Shown: one piece after another, positions 9,814 to 20,395 of the stretch
How positions within the stretch are numbered: position 1 is the stretch's first letter
Layout: each line of letters starts with the position of its first letter
Source: Paguma larvata
Taxonomy: Eukaryota > Chordata > Mammalia > Carnivora > Viverridae
Direction: 5' to 3'
DNA length: 64,000 bases
Assembly: GCA_030068075.1 (NCBI GenBank)
Contig: CM057839.1
Span: forward strand, 18,641,167 to 18,705,166
Translations under genes and position numbers: made by a program
The notes under the pieces: model-generated
The model's database searches: none
Seen by the model: only the letters and a program-made list of their open reading frames with translations
What the model was told of the DNA's origin: nothing

Positions 9814-12384
9814 TAATTTATATTTATATGTTTGTGTGTAAACATCAACATTCATGTACATGGATCTTGCCTTCTTAATGCTTGCTATATCATCTAATTG
9901 TAATGAAATATAGGATAATTTTCATCATTTCAAGGCTGGGATTTCAGGACCCATAGACACGACTTAGTATTTTATATCTTTAAATTTTCTAAGATAAACC
10001 ATTCACTTCAATGTTTCAATTTGACCTTGTCTGCCCTCCTCACTCCCATCCTTCTATGTTATCAAATGGAACAGCAGCTAGTTTTATTGTTAGTATCTAC
10101 TAATGGATATCAGGTTTTTCACTTAAACATTCCCAAATTAACCTTTCTAATAGAGAGTTAAGCACCTCATTTAGGAGAGATTTTTAAACTTTAAGTAGTC
10201 TGAATGAAAGTATCATTTTAAGTCTCCCTGACATTCCCTTTCCTCTCATATTCCATAAAATTTATCATTAGCATTCAATGAAGCTGCCAGGGATGTTTTT
10301 TCCTAGTGGCTGCATCTGACACTAAAGCAAAAAAAAATGTAACTCATCTGCCACAGTGGTTAGATATAATGTCTGAAACCACTGTTTACAAGGTCCATTA
10401 GTGTTTACAGCTCTGCCACTTTCCTTCATGGTCTGCAAAGCATTTTAGTTCAGACTGAGTTATTCTTTCATAGCAACCAATTTTCTATAGTGTGGATATC
10501 TCTTTAGCTTAGAAAACTTCAAAGGGAGTTCTGGTGTCTTCTACGTACTGTTGGGCGGCAGAGCCCAGGAGACTGTGATTTGTTTCTGGTAGAAGGGGAG
10601 CTGTGCATCCTGATATCCAGTCAGAACGGTATCACAGATGACAATGTCTGCTCCCTGCCAAACTGCTAGAAAGCTTGTTTTACATGTTCTATTGTACAAT
10701 TCTGTTTCTTTTTAGGAGTTCTTGGTACCACTCATTGGCACTTCAGTCTCCCCATGCCTGCAAACACTTCATGCAGGAATATATATTGGAAAATGTGATT
10801 TGGATGGAGACGAAACTGGGGCTAAAAACGTCTATAAAATTTATGAGTAAACTACTTATTTAGATAGTTACTACCCAAGATGTCAAGCAAGGCTAGGACT
10901 AGAGTGAGTTAAGAAAGGTGCCTGCAGATAAGGCCGAAGCAAGATCGGAGTGAATGCCTCCTTAAATTTTAGGGCCAAGGTGTCTCTCTTACCCTCATTC
11001 CATCCCTATTATCAAGAACTGGGAAGGGTCTGAGATTTTTCCTACATGTAAGCTAACAAGTTAGCCTGCTATAGCTTCAAGGATGCTGGTAGAAGACACA
11101 GGACTCCTCTGTCAAAGACTAAGTAAGGACTTTGCTACTCGTGGCATACGAGCAAGCGTGTTCACATTCCCTGTCCACCCTCTTGCCGCCCAAGACTGCT
11201 TGGTGATGCAAGCAGCCCAGGTGGATGCTGCACACCAAGTGGATTTGCAGCACAGTCCAGGAATCCCAGGCGTAAAGAATCCAGAACTTTTAGGGTGGAC
11301 TTTAAGCAAAGCTACCTGATCTTTGTCCCAGAGTAAGATTTTATCTTTATTATACTGAACAGTAAACAACAACAACAAACAGCAAAAAAAAAAACCTCAA
11401 CAACAACAACAAAAACGGCAAAACAACCCTAAACCCTCTGCCCTAAGGGGAAATATCATCTCTGCCTTTCGAGGCTGTTTACCATACAAAGATACTATCG
11501 ATAAAAACTGAGTGACTCCACTCATAAAATATGCATATAATTTGTATTTTTATGTTTGTATGTCAATGTCTATATTTGCCATATATGGACCTTGAGATAC
11601 AGAGAATTGGCCCCAGGCATAGTCTGTTTTTGTTTTTGTTTTTTTCTTTTTCCTAATGCATGTCTTTCCTCCTGCCATATATTTTTAAAACTTACCTCTT
11701 GCTGGGGGAAATGTAGTGCTAAACATGCAGGAAGACAACATGGTTTTCATAGACAAAAGTGCTGAATCAAAGTTTGAAGCAAAAATTTGATATGTATTTG
11801 CATACCTTTAAAAAAATTATGGTCTTCATAGTGTTTTATTGGTGACCTTTGCTGTTTAGTAATGTTCAAAATATGTTATTTTCAGCATCTATATGTACCT
11901 CAACCTCCTCAGCACTTTCAACCTACACTTTCATCATACCTGTTATTTTCATGAAGGGATATTGTCATTCAGTAGATTCTTAAAAATCACTTCTGCTAAA
12001 AATACAGGTTAGAGTTGTGTTTTTACTGCATGCATAAATGACACTTTATATGATAGCTCCCTCCAGTTGGAGTTACCTAGGTACTCTACACTTGACAATG
12101 CTGAATGTCTAGATCTTAAATACCAAGGTTTCACTGTAGTAGATTATGCCGGTGTTGCTACACCTGTTCTTAATTTAAGGGCAAGTAAGATGTCTGGATG
12201 GCAGGAAGTGACCTTGAAACATGACCATTAATTCCAATCGGATTAAGTTTGAGGAAACAAACATTTGATTGTGAATCAAGGGCAATTTTTGTTTTCTTCT
12301 TCAGAAAAAGGCTACCCACTCTCAAAATGATTGCTTTTCCCTCAAATTTCAATATGGCATTTTGGCCAAAAAATTAGCCTACTA
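9814..12384. other. long unannotated stretch
   Basis: Mostly unique-looking DNA. Bases 11040-11330 are GC-richer and carry opposing open frames. Their tone suggests an old LTR-like repeat, but I cannot classify it. A CAA-rich microsatellite follows at 11366-11416. No exon, promoter or RNA gene is supported. Confidence 0.4.
11366..11416. repeat. CAA-rich microsatellite
   Basis: (CAA)n units are interrupted by an A-run and a CCT, then resume. This may be the decayed A-rich tail of an unrecognised retroelement to the left. Confidence 0.85.
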
Positions 12385-12600
12385 GGAGGTACAAACTTCC
12401 AGCTCTAAATAAATCACAGGGAGTATAGCACAGGGAATGTAGTCAACAATACTGTAATAATGTCGTATGGTGACAGATGGTATCGCCACTTACCATGCTG
12501 AGCATTTTGTAACATATATACGTGTCAAATCACTCTGTTCTACATCTGAATCTCGTGTAATATTGTGTGTCAACTATCTGGTTCAATTGAAAGTAAATAA
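12385..12600 (+). repeat. L1 3' end fragment, plus strand
   Basis: It matches the common L1M 3' end: ACAAACTTCCAGCTCTAAAT, then a CAGGGAATGTAGTCAACAAT-like piece, GGTGACAGATGG, GAGCATTTTGTAACATATATAC and a CTACATCTGAATCTC-like terminus running into A-rich DNA. It is severely 5'-truncated, and the only plus-oriented L1 fragment recognised here. Confidence 0.8.
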
Positions 12601-13057
12601 ATTAATTAAGAATACATAATACCGTGCTGAAATGCAATCCTTTTACATTAATTCTGGATTAAAAGAATCGCATATTTCGGAACAGATTGAATGCTAAGTG
12701 GAGAGCAACTTGTGAACATATCTGTTATTTAGGATTTTTTCTTTTAATAGAATTCATTTTAGCCTCCCCACAGCCAAGTAGTATTAGTGATGGCTGTCAG
12801 CCAGGACCTAGATACAGCATCATTCAATAGAAATGGGAGCTATAATTCTGATCTTTAAAACTGAAATCTAAGCATACACATTTAGTTTGCTATTGTAATG
12901 AAGGATGGTGAACAGGAGAGTGATCCTTATTAGGTGAAAAAATAACAATGACAACATTACCCAAAATACACCTTTCCAATGAAATATTTGAGGGGATAAA
13001 TCCTATGCAGGGATGCACAATTATATAAAAGACAGACATTATTTCCTTTAAAAATAA

Positions 13058-13140
13058 TATATACATATAACATAAATATTACATATAACAAAATATACAA
13101 TATATTATTATATGCAATAGTACATTGCATGTAATATAAG
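13058..13140. repeat. AT-rich low-complexity tract
   Basis: Almost pure A and T with repeated ATATAACATA-like units. Lies just left of the CanSINE insertion and may have served as its target. Confidence 0.8.
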
Positions 13141-13160
13141 AAAAAAACATAAAAATATGT

Positions 13161-13369
13161 TTTATGGGTTTTTTTAATATTTGAGAGAAAAAGAGACAGA
13201 GACAGAGCACAGGAGAGGGAGGAACAGAGAGAGAGGGAGACACAGAAATGAAGCAGGCTCCAGGCTCTGAGCTGTTAGCACAGAGCCTGACGTGGGACTC
13301 AAACTCACAAGTGGTGAGATCATGAGCTGAAGTCAGATGCCCAACCGACTAAGCCACATAGGTGCCCCC
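13161..13369 (-). repeat. CanSINE (SINEC_Fc type), minus strand
   Basis: A short T-rich tail is followed by GAGAGGGAGGAACAGAGAGA, the Fc body, and a head ending AAGCCACATAGGTGCCCCCC. It is inserted in AT-rich DNA, so the flanking duplication (AAAATATA-like) is hard to delimit. Confidence 0.93.
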
Positions 13370-13548
13370 CAAAATATATATATAATGGTTACTATTTTGG
13401 ATGCCCTGGAGCCTCCATGTGGTTCAGACTCCTCCCTTTAAAACAGTTGGTATAGTCTCCCAAATACCTAACCTAGCCCACTGGTACTATAACTTGGAAA
13501 AACCGCAAGTAGGAATTACACAAGTATTTATTAAGTAGGTACACATTT

Positions 13549-13723
13549 TTTTAAAATGATGATTTATTTATTGGGGGGCATAAAGAGAGAGAGAGAAAAT
13601 CGTAAGCAGGCTCCTTGCAGTCAGCGTGGAGCTGATATGGGGCTCGATCTCATGAACTTTGAGATCATGACTTGAGCCAAAATCGAGTTGGAAGCCTAAC
13701 TGACTGAGCCACGCAGGCACCTC
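13549..13723 (-). repeat. older CanSINE, minus strand
   Basis: A short old-type body (AATCGTAAGCAGGCTCC) with a head ending CTGAGCCACGCAGGCACCTC. It is flanked by AAGTAGGTACACATTT (13533-13548) and AGGTAGGTGCACATTT (13724-13739), a 16-bp target duplication with two mismatches. Confidence 0.93.
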
Positions 13724-13935
13724 AGGTAGGTGCACATTTAAGTACATTCTGAGTGCCTGTCACAGTGCTCAGGTGACAAATACGAAGATAAATATAGCAT
13801 CTATTTTCTGTCCTCAAGGAGCTTAGGGAAAGCAAACTTATACACAGACACCCTTGTATACACCCCGGGAGGCTGGGTGGGGGCTGAATCTAGAAGCGGC
13901 TGACTTAATATTCCACTTGGAAGGCTGCTGTGGCT

Positions 13936-13975
13936 CCCATGTGCCATATATACATGTGCCTTATATATATATAAG
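13936..13975. repeat. short direct repeat plus 16-bp palindrome
   Basis: CATGTGCC followed by a TATA-like stretch occurs twice. The second copy runs into the perfect palindrome CTTATATATATATAAG (13960-13975). Function unknown; it may be simple-sequence slippage. Confidence 0.7.
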
Positions 13976-14429
13976 AGCTGCGCTACATGTCTCTTTGCTT
14001 AATGCCAATAATAACACACAAGAAAAGAGGGAAATCCTACTTTGACCTTTTGCTACATCCCTTAAGCAAAACTTAGTCTTTCATAAGAATAAGAATGAAA
14101 TGTATTTCCCTCTCTCTACTCTGATAGCTTCCTATCCTGTCTTTTCCCTGCAATCACCAACACCTCACTCTTCCACAAAATTTCTCCGTGCCCTCATACT
14201 GCCAGTGTCTGGTGGGTGTACAGAGTCCCTCGCCATGTGAGTTTCTAGTCTAGAAAGGGGTGTTTTTCTGTGAGGGGTACGATAGTAAATATTTTTAGCT
14301 TGGTGGTACATCTAGGTCTGTTGTACAGTCTTCTTTGTTTTTTTTTTTGTTTGTTTGTTTTAGCCCTTTCAAAATATTCAAATCATTCTTAGCTTTCAGA
14401 GCAGTACAGACCAGCCAACCCCTAATAGC

Positions 14430-14530
14430 TTACAGCCTGTAGCATGCATCTATATCAGAGGGCTTGTTGAAATAGCCCCAGGGTTTCGGACTCAGTGGAT
14501 CTGGGGTGGGACCTAAAAACTGGCGTTTTT
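14430..14530 (+). repeat. MER5A (hAT-Charlie), left part
   Basis: GAGGGCTTGTTGAAAT, TTTCGGACTCAGTGGATCTGG and GGTGGGACCT match the middle of MER5A. The element is then broken by three CanSINEs and resumes at 15237. Confidence 0.8.
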
Positions 14531-14546
14531 TTAATGTCTTTTTTTA

Positions 14547-14751
14547 ACTTTTTTATTTATTATTGAGAGACAGAGAGAGACAGAGCATGAGCATGAGAGG
14601 GGCAGAGAGAGGGGGAGACACAGAATCAGAAGGAGGCTCCAAGGCTCTGAGCTGTCAGCACAAAGCCTGACCCAAGGCTTTAACTCACAAACTGCGAGAT
14701 CATGATTGAGCCGAAGTCTGACGCTTAACCGACTGAGCCACCCAGGTGCCC
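14547..14751 (-). repeat. CanSINE (SINEC_Fc type), minus strand; nested in the tail of the next CanSINE
   Basis: A full Fc-type body with head CCGACTGAGCCACCCAGG. The flanks TTAATGTCTTTTTTTAA (14531-14547) and TTAAATGTCTTTTTTTAA (14752-14769) are target duplications derived from the T-rich tail of the neighbouring CanSINE. This copy is therefore the later insertion. Confidence 0.93.
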
Positions 14752-14769
14752 TTAAATGTCTTTTTTTAA

Positions 14770-14950
14770 GTTTATGAATTTTGAGAAAGAAAGAGCAAGA
14801 GAGCAAGAGAGAGGCAGAAAAAGAATTCCAAGCAGACTCCATTCTGTAAGTGCAGAGCCTGATGTGTGTCCTGAATTCACGAACCTGAGATAATGATCTG
14901 ACCCAAAATCAAGAGTGGAACGTTCAACTGACTGAACCACCCAGCGCCCC
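14770..14950 (-). repeat. older CanSINE, minus strand, inside MER5A
   Basis: The body is of the older AAGAATTCCAAGCAGACTCC type, with a head ending GAACCACCCAGCGCCCC. The outer flanks AAAACTGGCGTTTT (14516-14529) and GAGAACTGGCATTT (14952-14965) are two copies of the same MER5A target. Confidence 0.92.
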
Positions 14951-14965
14951 TGAGAACTGGCATTT

Positions 14966-15196
14966 AAAAAACTGTTTTATTTTTGAGAGAGAGTGTGAGC
15001 GGGGGAAGGGGAGAGAGAGAGAGGGAGACAGAGGATCTGAAGCCGGCCCTGCACTGACAGCAGCAAGCCCTAAGTGGGGCTCGAACTCAGGAACCATGAC
15101 ATCATGACCTAAGCCGAAGTTGGATGCCCAGTTGACTGACCTTGAGATCATGACCTGAGGCAAAGTTGGGCACTCAATGGATTGAGCCACCCAGGC
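14966..15196 (-). repeat. CanSINE, minus strand, with a partly duplicated head
   Basis: The body is of the CAGAGGATCTGAAGC / CTGCACTGACAGCAGCAAGC type. The head region occurs twice: the segment around GACATCATGACCTAAGCCGAAG (15096-15141) is repeated as GAGATCATGACCTGAGGC onward (15142-15196). Perfect 14-bp duplications, GAGAACTGGCATTT, flank the unit at 14952-14965 and 15237-15250. Confidence 0.92.
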
Positions 15197-15236
15197 ACAG
15201 TGCCCCCTGCCTTTTTCTTTTTTTTTTTTTTTTTAA
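15197..15236. repeat. T-rich insert between CanSINE head and target duplication
   Basis: About 40 bases, CAGTGCCCCCTGCC then a T-run, separate the CanSINE head from its right target copy. This is not part of a normal CanSINE. It could be the tail of a further, almost completely truncated insertion, or later expansion. Confidence 0.6.
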
Positions 15237-15312
15237 GAGAACTGGCATTTTTAACAAGCTCCCACCTGATGGTGATATTGCGGGTCCGGAAGCCACACAC
15301 TGAGAACTGCTT
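15237..15312 (+). repeat. MER5A (hAT-Charlie), right part
   Basis: GAACTGGCATTTTTAACAAG, CTCCCACCTGATGGTGAT, GGGTCCGG and ACTGAGAACTGCT continue the MER5A begun at 14430. Confidence 0.8.
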
Positions 15313-15318
15313 TAATAC

Positions 15319-15475
15319 AGTGGTTCTGAATCATGACGGCATCTTAGAATCAGCTAAGGAATTACAAAATATCAAACCAACAAAACCCAAATACTGTCCA
15401 GGCCTGTTTCAGAGTATAAAAATGGTTTTATATTTTAAAATGGTTGATACATATCCAAGCCCTAATCCTGGTACT
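15319..15475 (+). repeat. MER5-like DNA transposon remnant
   Basis: It begins CAGTGGTTCTGAATC, a typical MER5/Charlie terminal motif, followed by a decayed internal part (TCTTAGAATCAGCTAAGGAAT, CCAGGCCTG). The right end is not clear. Confidence 0.5.
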
Positions 15476-15480
15476 TTGTG

Positions 15481-15507
15481 CACACACACACACACACACG
15501 CACACAC
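15481..15507. repeat. CA microsatellite
   Basis: An uninterrupted CA run apart from one CG step. Confidence 0.9.
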
Positions 15508-16020
15508 CCCTGCATCACACTTCCTTGTCTCCTAGGTAATTGTTACATGCAGTCAGGCCTAAATGCCATTGTTCTGGCCCTGCTGGACCCTCCTCCAAAA
15601 GTTACACTAAGTATTCTCTCCTTAGCAAACCAATGCCTTGCGCCGGGTAATACCTGATGAACTAAGACATGCTTTCAAGGTACAGCTATACATTTTCTCT
15701 TTTCCAGACTTCATCCTTAACCCCTCCAACACTGTGAGACCTCAGGGATTGGCTCAGTCCAAGTAGAGACAGACTCATACATTCCAGTAACCTAGCAGAA
15801 CCGGGACAAATGGAGTAAGCTACAGTGCCTTTGATGCCACTACTGAGGACAACCGAGTGGCACAAGAGTGTCAGAACATCCAGGTCCTCGTGGCTGTGCC
15901 TGTTAGGGGTGTGAGAAGATGTGCGCGTGTGTGTTCTCAGAAAAAGGATATTTATTTTATCTACTTGGTAATTTTGCTTGGCGCTGGTGATGCTCTTGGG
16001 CTGTTTTCAGGTGTGACTGT
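15508..16020. other. unannotated DNA upstream of the CpG island
   Basis: Unique-looking sequence of moderate GC content. No repeat, exon or consensus promoter motif was recognised. Confidence 0.45.
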
Positions 16021-16023
16021 AGG

Positions 16024-16058
<35 letters not shown>

Positions 16059-16066
16059 CGCACGCA
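16024..16066. repeat. TG/CG alternating tract (Z-DNA-prone)
   Basis: About 13 TG dinucleotides run directly into five CG dinucleotides and CACGCA. Such alternating purine-pyrimidine DNA with CG steps is among the strongest known Z-DNA formers. It lies roughly 130-150 bp left of the CpG island. Confidence 0.92.
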
Positions 16067-16189
16067 TGGCGGGTGGTAAATTGCTAAAATAACTTCCGCT
16101 GATTCTTTCCAGCAACATGAGCCTTTGCTTTTTCTTTTTCAAACCCTACTTAGAAGGTGCTTTCTGGAATGTGCAAGGTCAAGAGTCCA

Positions 16190-16720
16190 GCAGGGCAGCG
16201 CCTCCCTCCCACTATTAAAACTTAGAGTCTGTGAGCTGAGCGGCAGAAAGGTCCAGAAAAAGGACGACCAAGCGAAGCGGAGAACGTGGACGAAGGGGGC
16301 AGGGGGTGGGGCGCCCACGGTGCCGCGCCTCCGCCCTGCTTCCTGGCGCTCGGCGCAGTGCGTCCCGGCGGCGAGTGGAGCTGGAGCCGGCAGGCTTTCG
16401 CCAGAGGGGTCGGACGGCGCGCGGCTGCTGCTCCCCCAACAGGCTGGGCGTACCACACCCCAGCCCAGTTCCGAACGCTGGCCGTCTGTTTCCGGGCGAG
16501 GGCAGGTCCCCGCGTTCCCTGGCCCCCCACGGCTCGGGGCCCGGCACTTGCTTCCTCGCTGAGGACGCGCGCGGCATCGGCGGCCGACTTATGCCCAGCC
16601 GCGGAGGGAACCTGGGCAAGCGACCGGGGAAGTGGCGCGGCCCTCTGGAAGCTTCTTCCAGGAAAGCAGCGGCAGATCAGCCCCTTTGCTTCTTGTTCCT
16701 TTCCTTCCTTCTGGTTTGCA
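16190..16720. promoter_or_regulatory. CpG island, candidate promoter
   Basis: This is the only CpG-dense segment in the window. By hand I count about 50 CpGs between 16261 and 16680, where most of the flanking DNA has almost none. GC is roughly two thirds. It contains GGTGGGGCGCC (16305-16315, a GC-box-like site) and a TATA-like TATTAAAA at 16213-16220. If that box is real, a plus-strand start near 16245 would follow. Several long open frames on both strands are a by-product of high GC; none has a recognisable domain or a clear downstream donor. Direction and gene are unknown. It could be an orphan island or the 5' end of a lncRNA. Confidence 0.85.
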
Positions 16721-16767
16721 CGGGAGGAGCTGGGCTGCACGGAGGAGTCCCTGTGGAGCACACCCGT

Positions 16768-16830
16768 GGGGGGGGGGGGTCGAGCGTGGGGTGTGGTGTG
16801 GTGTGGTGTGGTGTCTATGTGTATGTGTGT
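16768..16830. repeat. G-run and GTGTG pentamer repeat
   Basis: A run of about 11 G (16768-16778) is followed by GGTGT/GTGTG pentamers (about 16787-16814) and a short TG/TATG tail. The G-rich strand could form a quadruplex. It bounds the CpG island on the right. Confidence 0.85.
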
Positions 16831-17362
16831 GCGTGTTCTGTCGGATTCTGGCTTCAGTTGGATACTGATCACTTACTCGGTGCTGAACCAGAGCCTTTAA
16901 ATTTGTCAAAACTTGACTGGTCAACTCCTGGGAAAGATGCTGGGAACGGAGTGGGGTCGAGCTGAGAACAGCGGCTTAAGCACAGAAGAAAACGCAACTT
17001 GCCATTATTCCTCTTGATCCTGAGCGCACTCTGTGTGACTGCGGTAGTTGATCTCTCATCAGAAGATAGAAAGTAAACAAGATATTTGGGTTTAAAATTG
17101 CCAGTGTATGTCTCATGGCTCATCTGACAAGGCCTTCTCCATGGTCAAGGTCAGATCTTAGGACCATGTTATGATTTTAAAGGCTGCTGAAAACATTGTG
17201 TGAAAAGCCCACAATTAGGCTTCATAGTTTCTTCGTCTGGTCTTTCATAGTACTTTGTTAATCTTTCTTAATGATGCTTATCACACCAAATTAGATTTTT
17301 TTTAACCTTCGTTTCATTTTTATATACCTAGTGTCTGGACACAGGTCGCTGAACGTCCTAAT
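16831..17362. other. unannotated DNA downstream of the CpG island
   Basis: GC falls back to the local average. No exon-like donor or repeat is recognised, apart from a possible minus-strand donor GTAAGT at 16871-16876. That donor lies on the wrong side of the island for a minus transcript starting inside it. Confidence 0.4.
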
Positions 17363-17549
17363 GCAGTGGTCCTCAAATTTGGTGTGCATGTCAGAATCAC
17401 CTGGAGGTGTTGCTATCAGTCTTGGGTCTCACCCTTGATATCTCTGATTGTGTAGGTTTGGAGTGAGCCTGAGAATATGCATGTTCTAACAGGTTCCCAG
17501 GTGATCTTGATGCTGCTCTGGGGACCATGTTTAGAGAGAGAACCAGTGT
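17363..17549 (+). repeat. MER5A (hAT-Charlie), near full length
   Basis: GCAGTGGTCCTCAAATTTGG, TCAGAATCACCTGGAGG, GAGCCTGAGAATATGCATG and AACAGGTTCCCAGGTGATC occur in MER5A order, ending at GAACCAGTG, a decayed terminal repeat. Confidence 0.88.
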
Positions 17550-17559
17550 CCTAGGATTC

Positions 17560-17745
17560 ATTCCCAAAGCTCACTGAACATTAGCATCAGAATCATCTCA
17601 GGAGCTTTAAAAGACAAACAAAACAACAAAACAAAAAATGCATGTCCCAGCCCCATTGCCATATATTCTGAATTAAATGGTTTGTCAGGAGACCTGGCCA
17701 TTTTGATATGTTTTAAAATCTGTTTGGTGCCTTTCTCAAGTGACT
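17560..17745 (+). repeat. MER5/Charlie-like DNA transposon remnant
   Basis: ATTAGCATCAGAATCATCTC, AGGAGCTTTAAAA, CATGTCCCAGCCCC and ATTCTGAATTAAATGG resemble a MER5B/Charlie element. It contains an A-rich AACAAAACAAC insert. The family assignment is tentative. Confidence 0.55.
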
Positions 17746-18554
17746 CCCATTTGCTGCCAGGGCTGAAACCGTCACAGTACTGACAAATACCTCCATGAGA
17801 GCCACCTGTTTACATTAAGACATTCCCCCCCCCCAAAAAAAAAGTAGAAGATGCACCCACTGCCTCATTAGTAGGAATCAATTTGATTTTCTTATCCTGA
17901 GAAAATACGAAATGGTTTAGATGCAGTGTCATATGGAGAGATACTCTGGAAGGAAGGAGGGTCTGTCTTACAGGCAGATGATCCAGAGAGACGATAAAGC
18001 AAGGGGGAAAGACATTCAAGAGGAGGTGGTCTCATTAACAATGATGTTCTCCGGTGGACATGAAGTTCATCCTGCCTGCACCCCTACCTCTCCAGCCTTC
18101 TTTTCCCTAATAAGAAACCTTTACAGAGTTGTCTTTTAGTGCTAACAAAAAAGGAACTCATTGTTTGATGATAGGTGATATTTTTATGTGCATGCTCATA
18201 TTTAAAGATATGAGCACCAAAAAGGATCTAGAATCTCAGACATGAACAGAAAAAGTCACTGGTAACTGTACATGTGAATAAAGGCACATCTATGAACTCC
18301 CTGAGGACCAGAGCACACGGGACAGTCAGAGAGCCTGTAAGTCTATGGAAAAGACGCCCCTGGCACAGGTGGTCCAAGTGGGGGGGAGCATTTCATAAAC
18401 CTTAATTTGCATGCAGCTCCTGTTTGGGAGTTCTCCTGTTAGTGGAATGTGCTTCTCTACCAATCTGATAGTTTACAGAGAGCCTCTCATTTCTGTTTTG
18501 ATTTGAAATTTTGAATTGCTAGGAAATCTGAACTCACTAACATGCTCACAGTCA
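17746..18554. other. unannotated DNA with a C10A10 tract
   Basis: A run of ten C followed by ten A lies at 17825-17844. Otherwise no repeat, exon or regulatory cluster is recognised. Short open frames here look random. Confidence 0.45.
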
Positions 18555-19125
18555 GTTTTAAAACATTATTCTATGACTTGATTATTTAAATCGTTTATTC
18601 ATTTTTCTATTGGTATGCTTTTCTTTATAACTTGTAAGGACTTTAGGCGTTTTAAGGACTTTTATATCTTTTGTATACATTTTCCTAGTTTTGTCATTTT
18701 TCTTTGAACTAAAAAAATTTTGGTAGGGAAGTTTAAAAATTTTATGCAATCAAACATTATCTTTTCCTTCTGGAGATTCTGTTTGTCACTCTAGAAAAAT
18801 TATTTTCCTATAATTAGATAAATATTCACTATGAAGTTTATATATTTATTTTTCACTTAAGCCTCTAGTTGGTGTGGAAATAGTTTCGCTCTAAGAGATG
18901 AGATAAGGATGAATTTAGCTGCTTTTTTCTAAATGGAGGGCTAGTCCCGATTCAATTTTTATTAATAGCTTGTCTTTTTCTTGATTAGAGGTGCCATTTT
19001 TACCTATAATTATACCTACATGTGTATACATTCTGTCTCCTGTATCCATCTATCTCTTCCGTGACCAGTCCCTCCCTTTTAAAAACTATTGTAGTTTATA
19101 CAGAGCATTTTAATATTTCTAAGAC
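18555..19125 (-). repeat. old L1 (L1M) fragment, minus strand
   Basis: The plus strand reads as L1 antisense: a TTGTCATTTTTCTTTGAACT-like piece, TTTTATGCAATCAAACAT, TCTTTTCCTTCTGGAGATTC, GATGAGATAAGGATGAATTT, then ATCTATCTCTTCCGTGACCAG-like text. It is strongly diverged. Confidence 0.65.
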
Positions 19126-20144
19126 TTATTTAAAAAAATTCCGTGTACTGTAGCTGATTTATTCCTCCATATGAAAAACTTGCTTTGTCATATCCTCCTC
19201 CTCAAAAATTGTAATGATGACAATTTAGAATAGCTGAAGATGCTCAAGAACCTCTCAACAAGATCTATCACTTGGAAAGCACAGCTCATGGAAGCTTGTT
19301 TACAACAGGTACACAGGGATTTGCTTTCTTTTGGTCAGAAATGAGAAGATATTGAATATTCAAAGCTGCCTTTTAAATAATAAATTTGTTTAACATTAAC
19401 TGACAGTTACGACTAAATAGACTTTTGAATATGATAGAAGGGGTGATATTTGAGAGAAGGCTAGACTCCAAGGGATGGAGGTTTAAAGAACACAGGAGAT
19501 GATTTCTTTCTCAGGTAATATTTGTAGGTCAGTAGGGCAACTCTACTCCTTGAAGTTATTTGCTACCCAGGTTTCTGCTAATTTCATGTTCCAGCATCCC
19601 GCAGAGCAATCAAGAGGCTGGGCTGCTGCCATGTCTGGGTTGCAGCAAAAAAGAAAAAGAGAGGGAGCGTGGAACAGATACGTTCGTGGTTTTAAGGCAG
19701 AGCTTTATTTCACTGTGAGGCTGAAACAGCATCATCACTTCTGTCTCTGCATTTCTTTGCCATAGTGTAGTCATAACCCACACCTAACTGTAAGTAAGCC
19801 TAGGTTATATAGTTTGTAATTAGAAGGGGACATGCTCAGGATAACTACACTGTGAAGAGAATGATCAGAGCTTGATGGTCAGCTTGCAGTCAGTTCAGGA
19901 GGGAAAGAGGCAGGTTTAGGTCTTTTGTTCATCCTTTTTGAGCTTTCTAAAATAAAACCTACCTTCCCACACAAACTTGTTCTTGGATTTCATGTAAATC
20001 ATGGAGGAGTCCTGACCAGACCGTTTCCCCTTTGCCTACTGTTATTCTCATCTTTGTCTTCCTGGTACTTTGACTTTGCCTTGTATTGTTTTTATATGGT
20101 GCCCACCACTTTCCACTTAGCCCCTTAGATAGTCTGTCAAGATT
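19126..20144. other. unannotated DNA
   Basis: Bases 19490-19920 are slightly GC-richer and may hold an old unclassified repeat. No gene signal is visible. Confidence 0.4.
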
Positions 20145-20159
20145 TGCACTTGTTTTCTT

Positions 20160-20395
20160 TTCTTTTTTTTTTTTTTTTTAATGTTTATTTATTTTTGAGA
20201 GACACAGAGGCACAGCGTGAACAGGGAAAGGGCAGAGAGAGAGGGAGACACAGAATCGGAAGCAGACTCCAGGCTCTGAGCCGTCAGCACAGAGCCCGAC
20301 GCGGGGCTCGAACTCACAGACCGTGAGATCATGACCTGAGCTGAAGTCGGCTGAGGAGCCACCGACTCCAACCGCCTGAGCCACCCAGATGCCCC
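20160..20395 (-). repeat. CanSINE (SINEC_Fc type), minus strand; inserted in the tail of the next
   Basis: A long T tail, near-consensus Fc body, and a head with a roughly 20-bp insertion. GCTGAAGTCGGCTGAGGAGC interrupts the usual GAAGTCGG-to-CCGCCTGAG spacing (20339-20376). It abuts the tail of the next CanSINE, and both lie inside one outer target duplication. Confidence 0.94.

Noticed and set aside
11083..11378. Opposing open frames of 78 and 88 codons
   Set aside because: The sequence looks like a decayed repeat of LTR-like style, and I could not identify any protein family.
16871..16876. Minus-strand GTAAGT donor beside the CpG island
   Set aside because: A minus transcript starting within the island would run away from this site, and the exonic side ends CGA rather than CAG. 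Treated as chance.
16125..16965. Several overlapping open frames of 100-219 codons on both strands
   Set aside because: High GC of the CpG island removes stop codons in most frames. The frames overlap on opposite strands, have no recognisable domain, and are rich in Arg, Pro, Gly and Ala as expected from GC-rich DNA.
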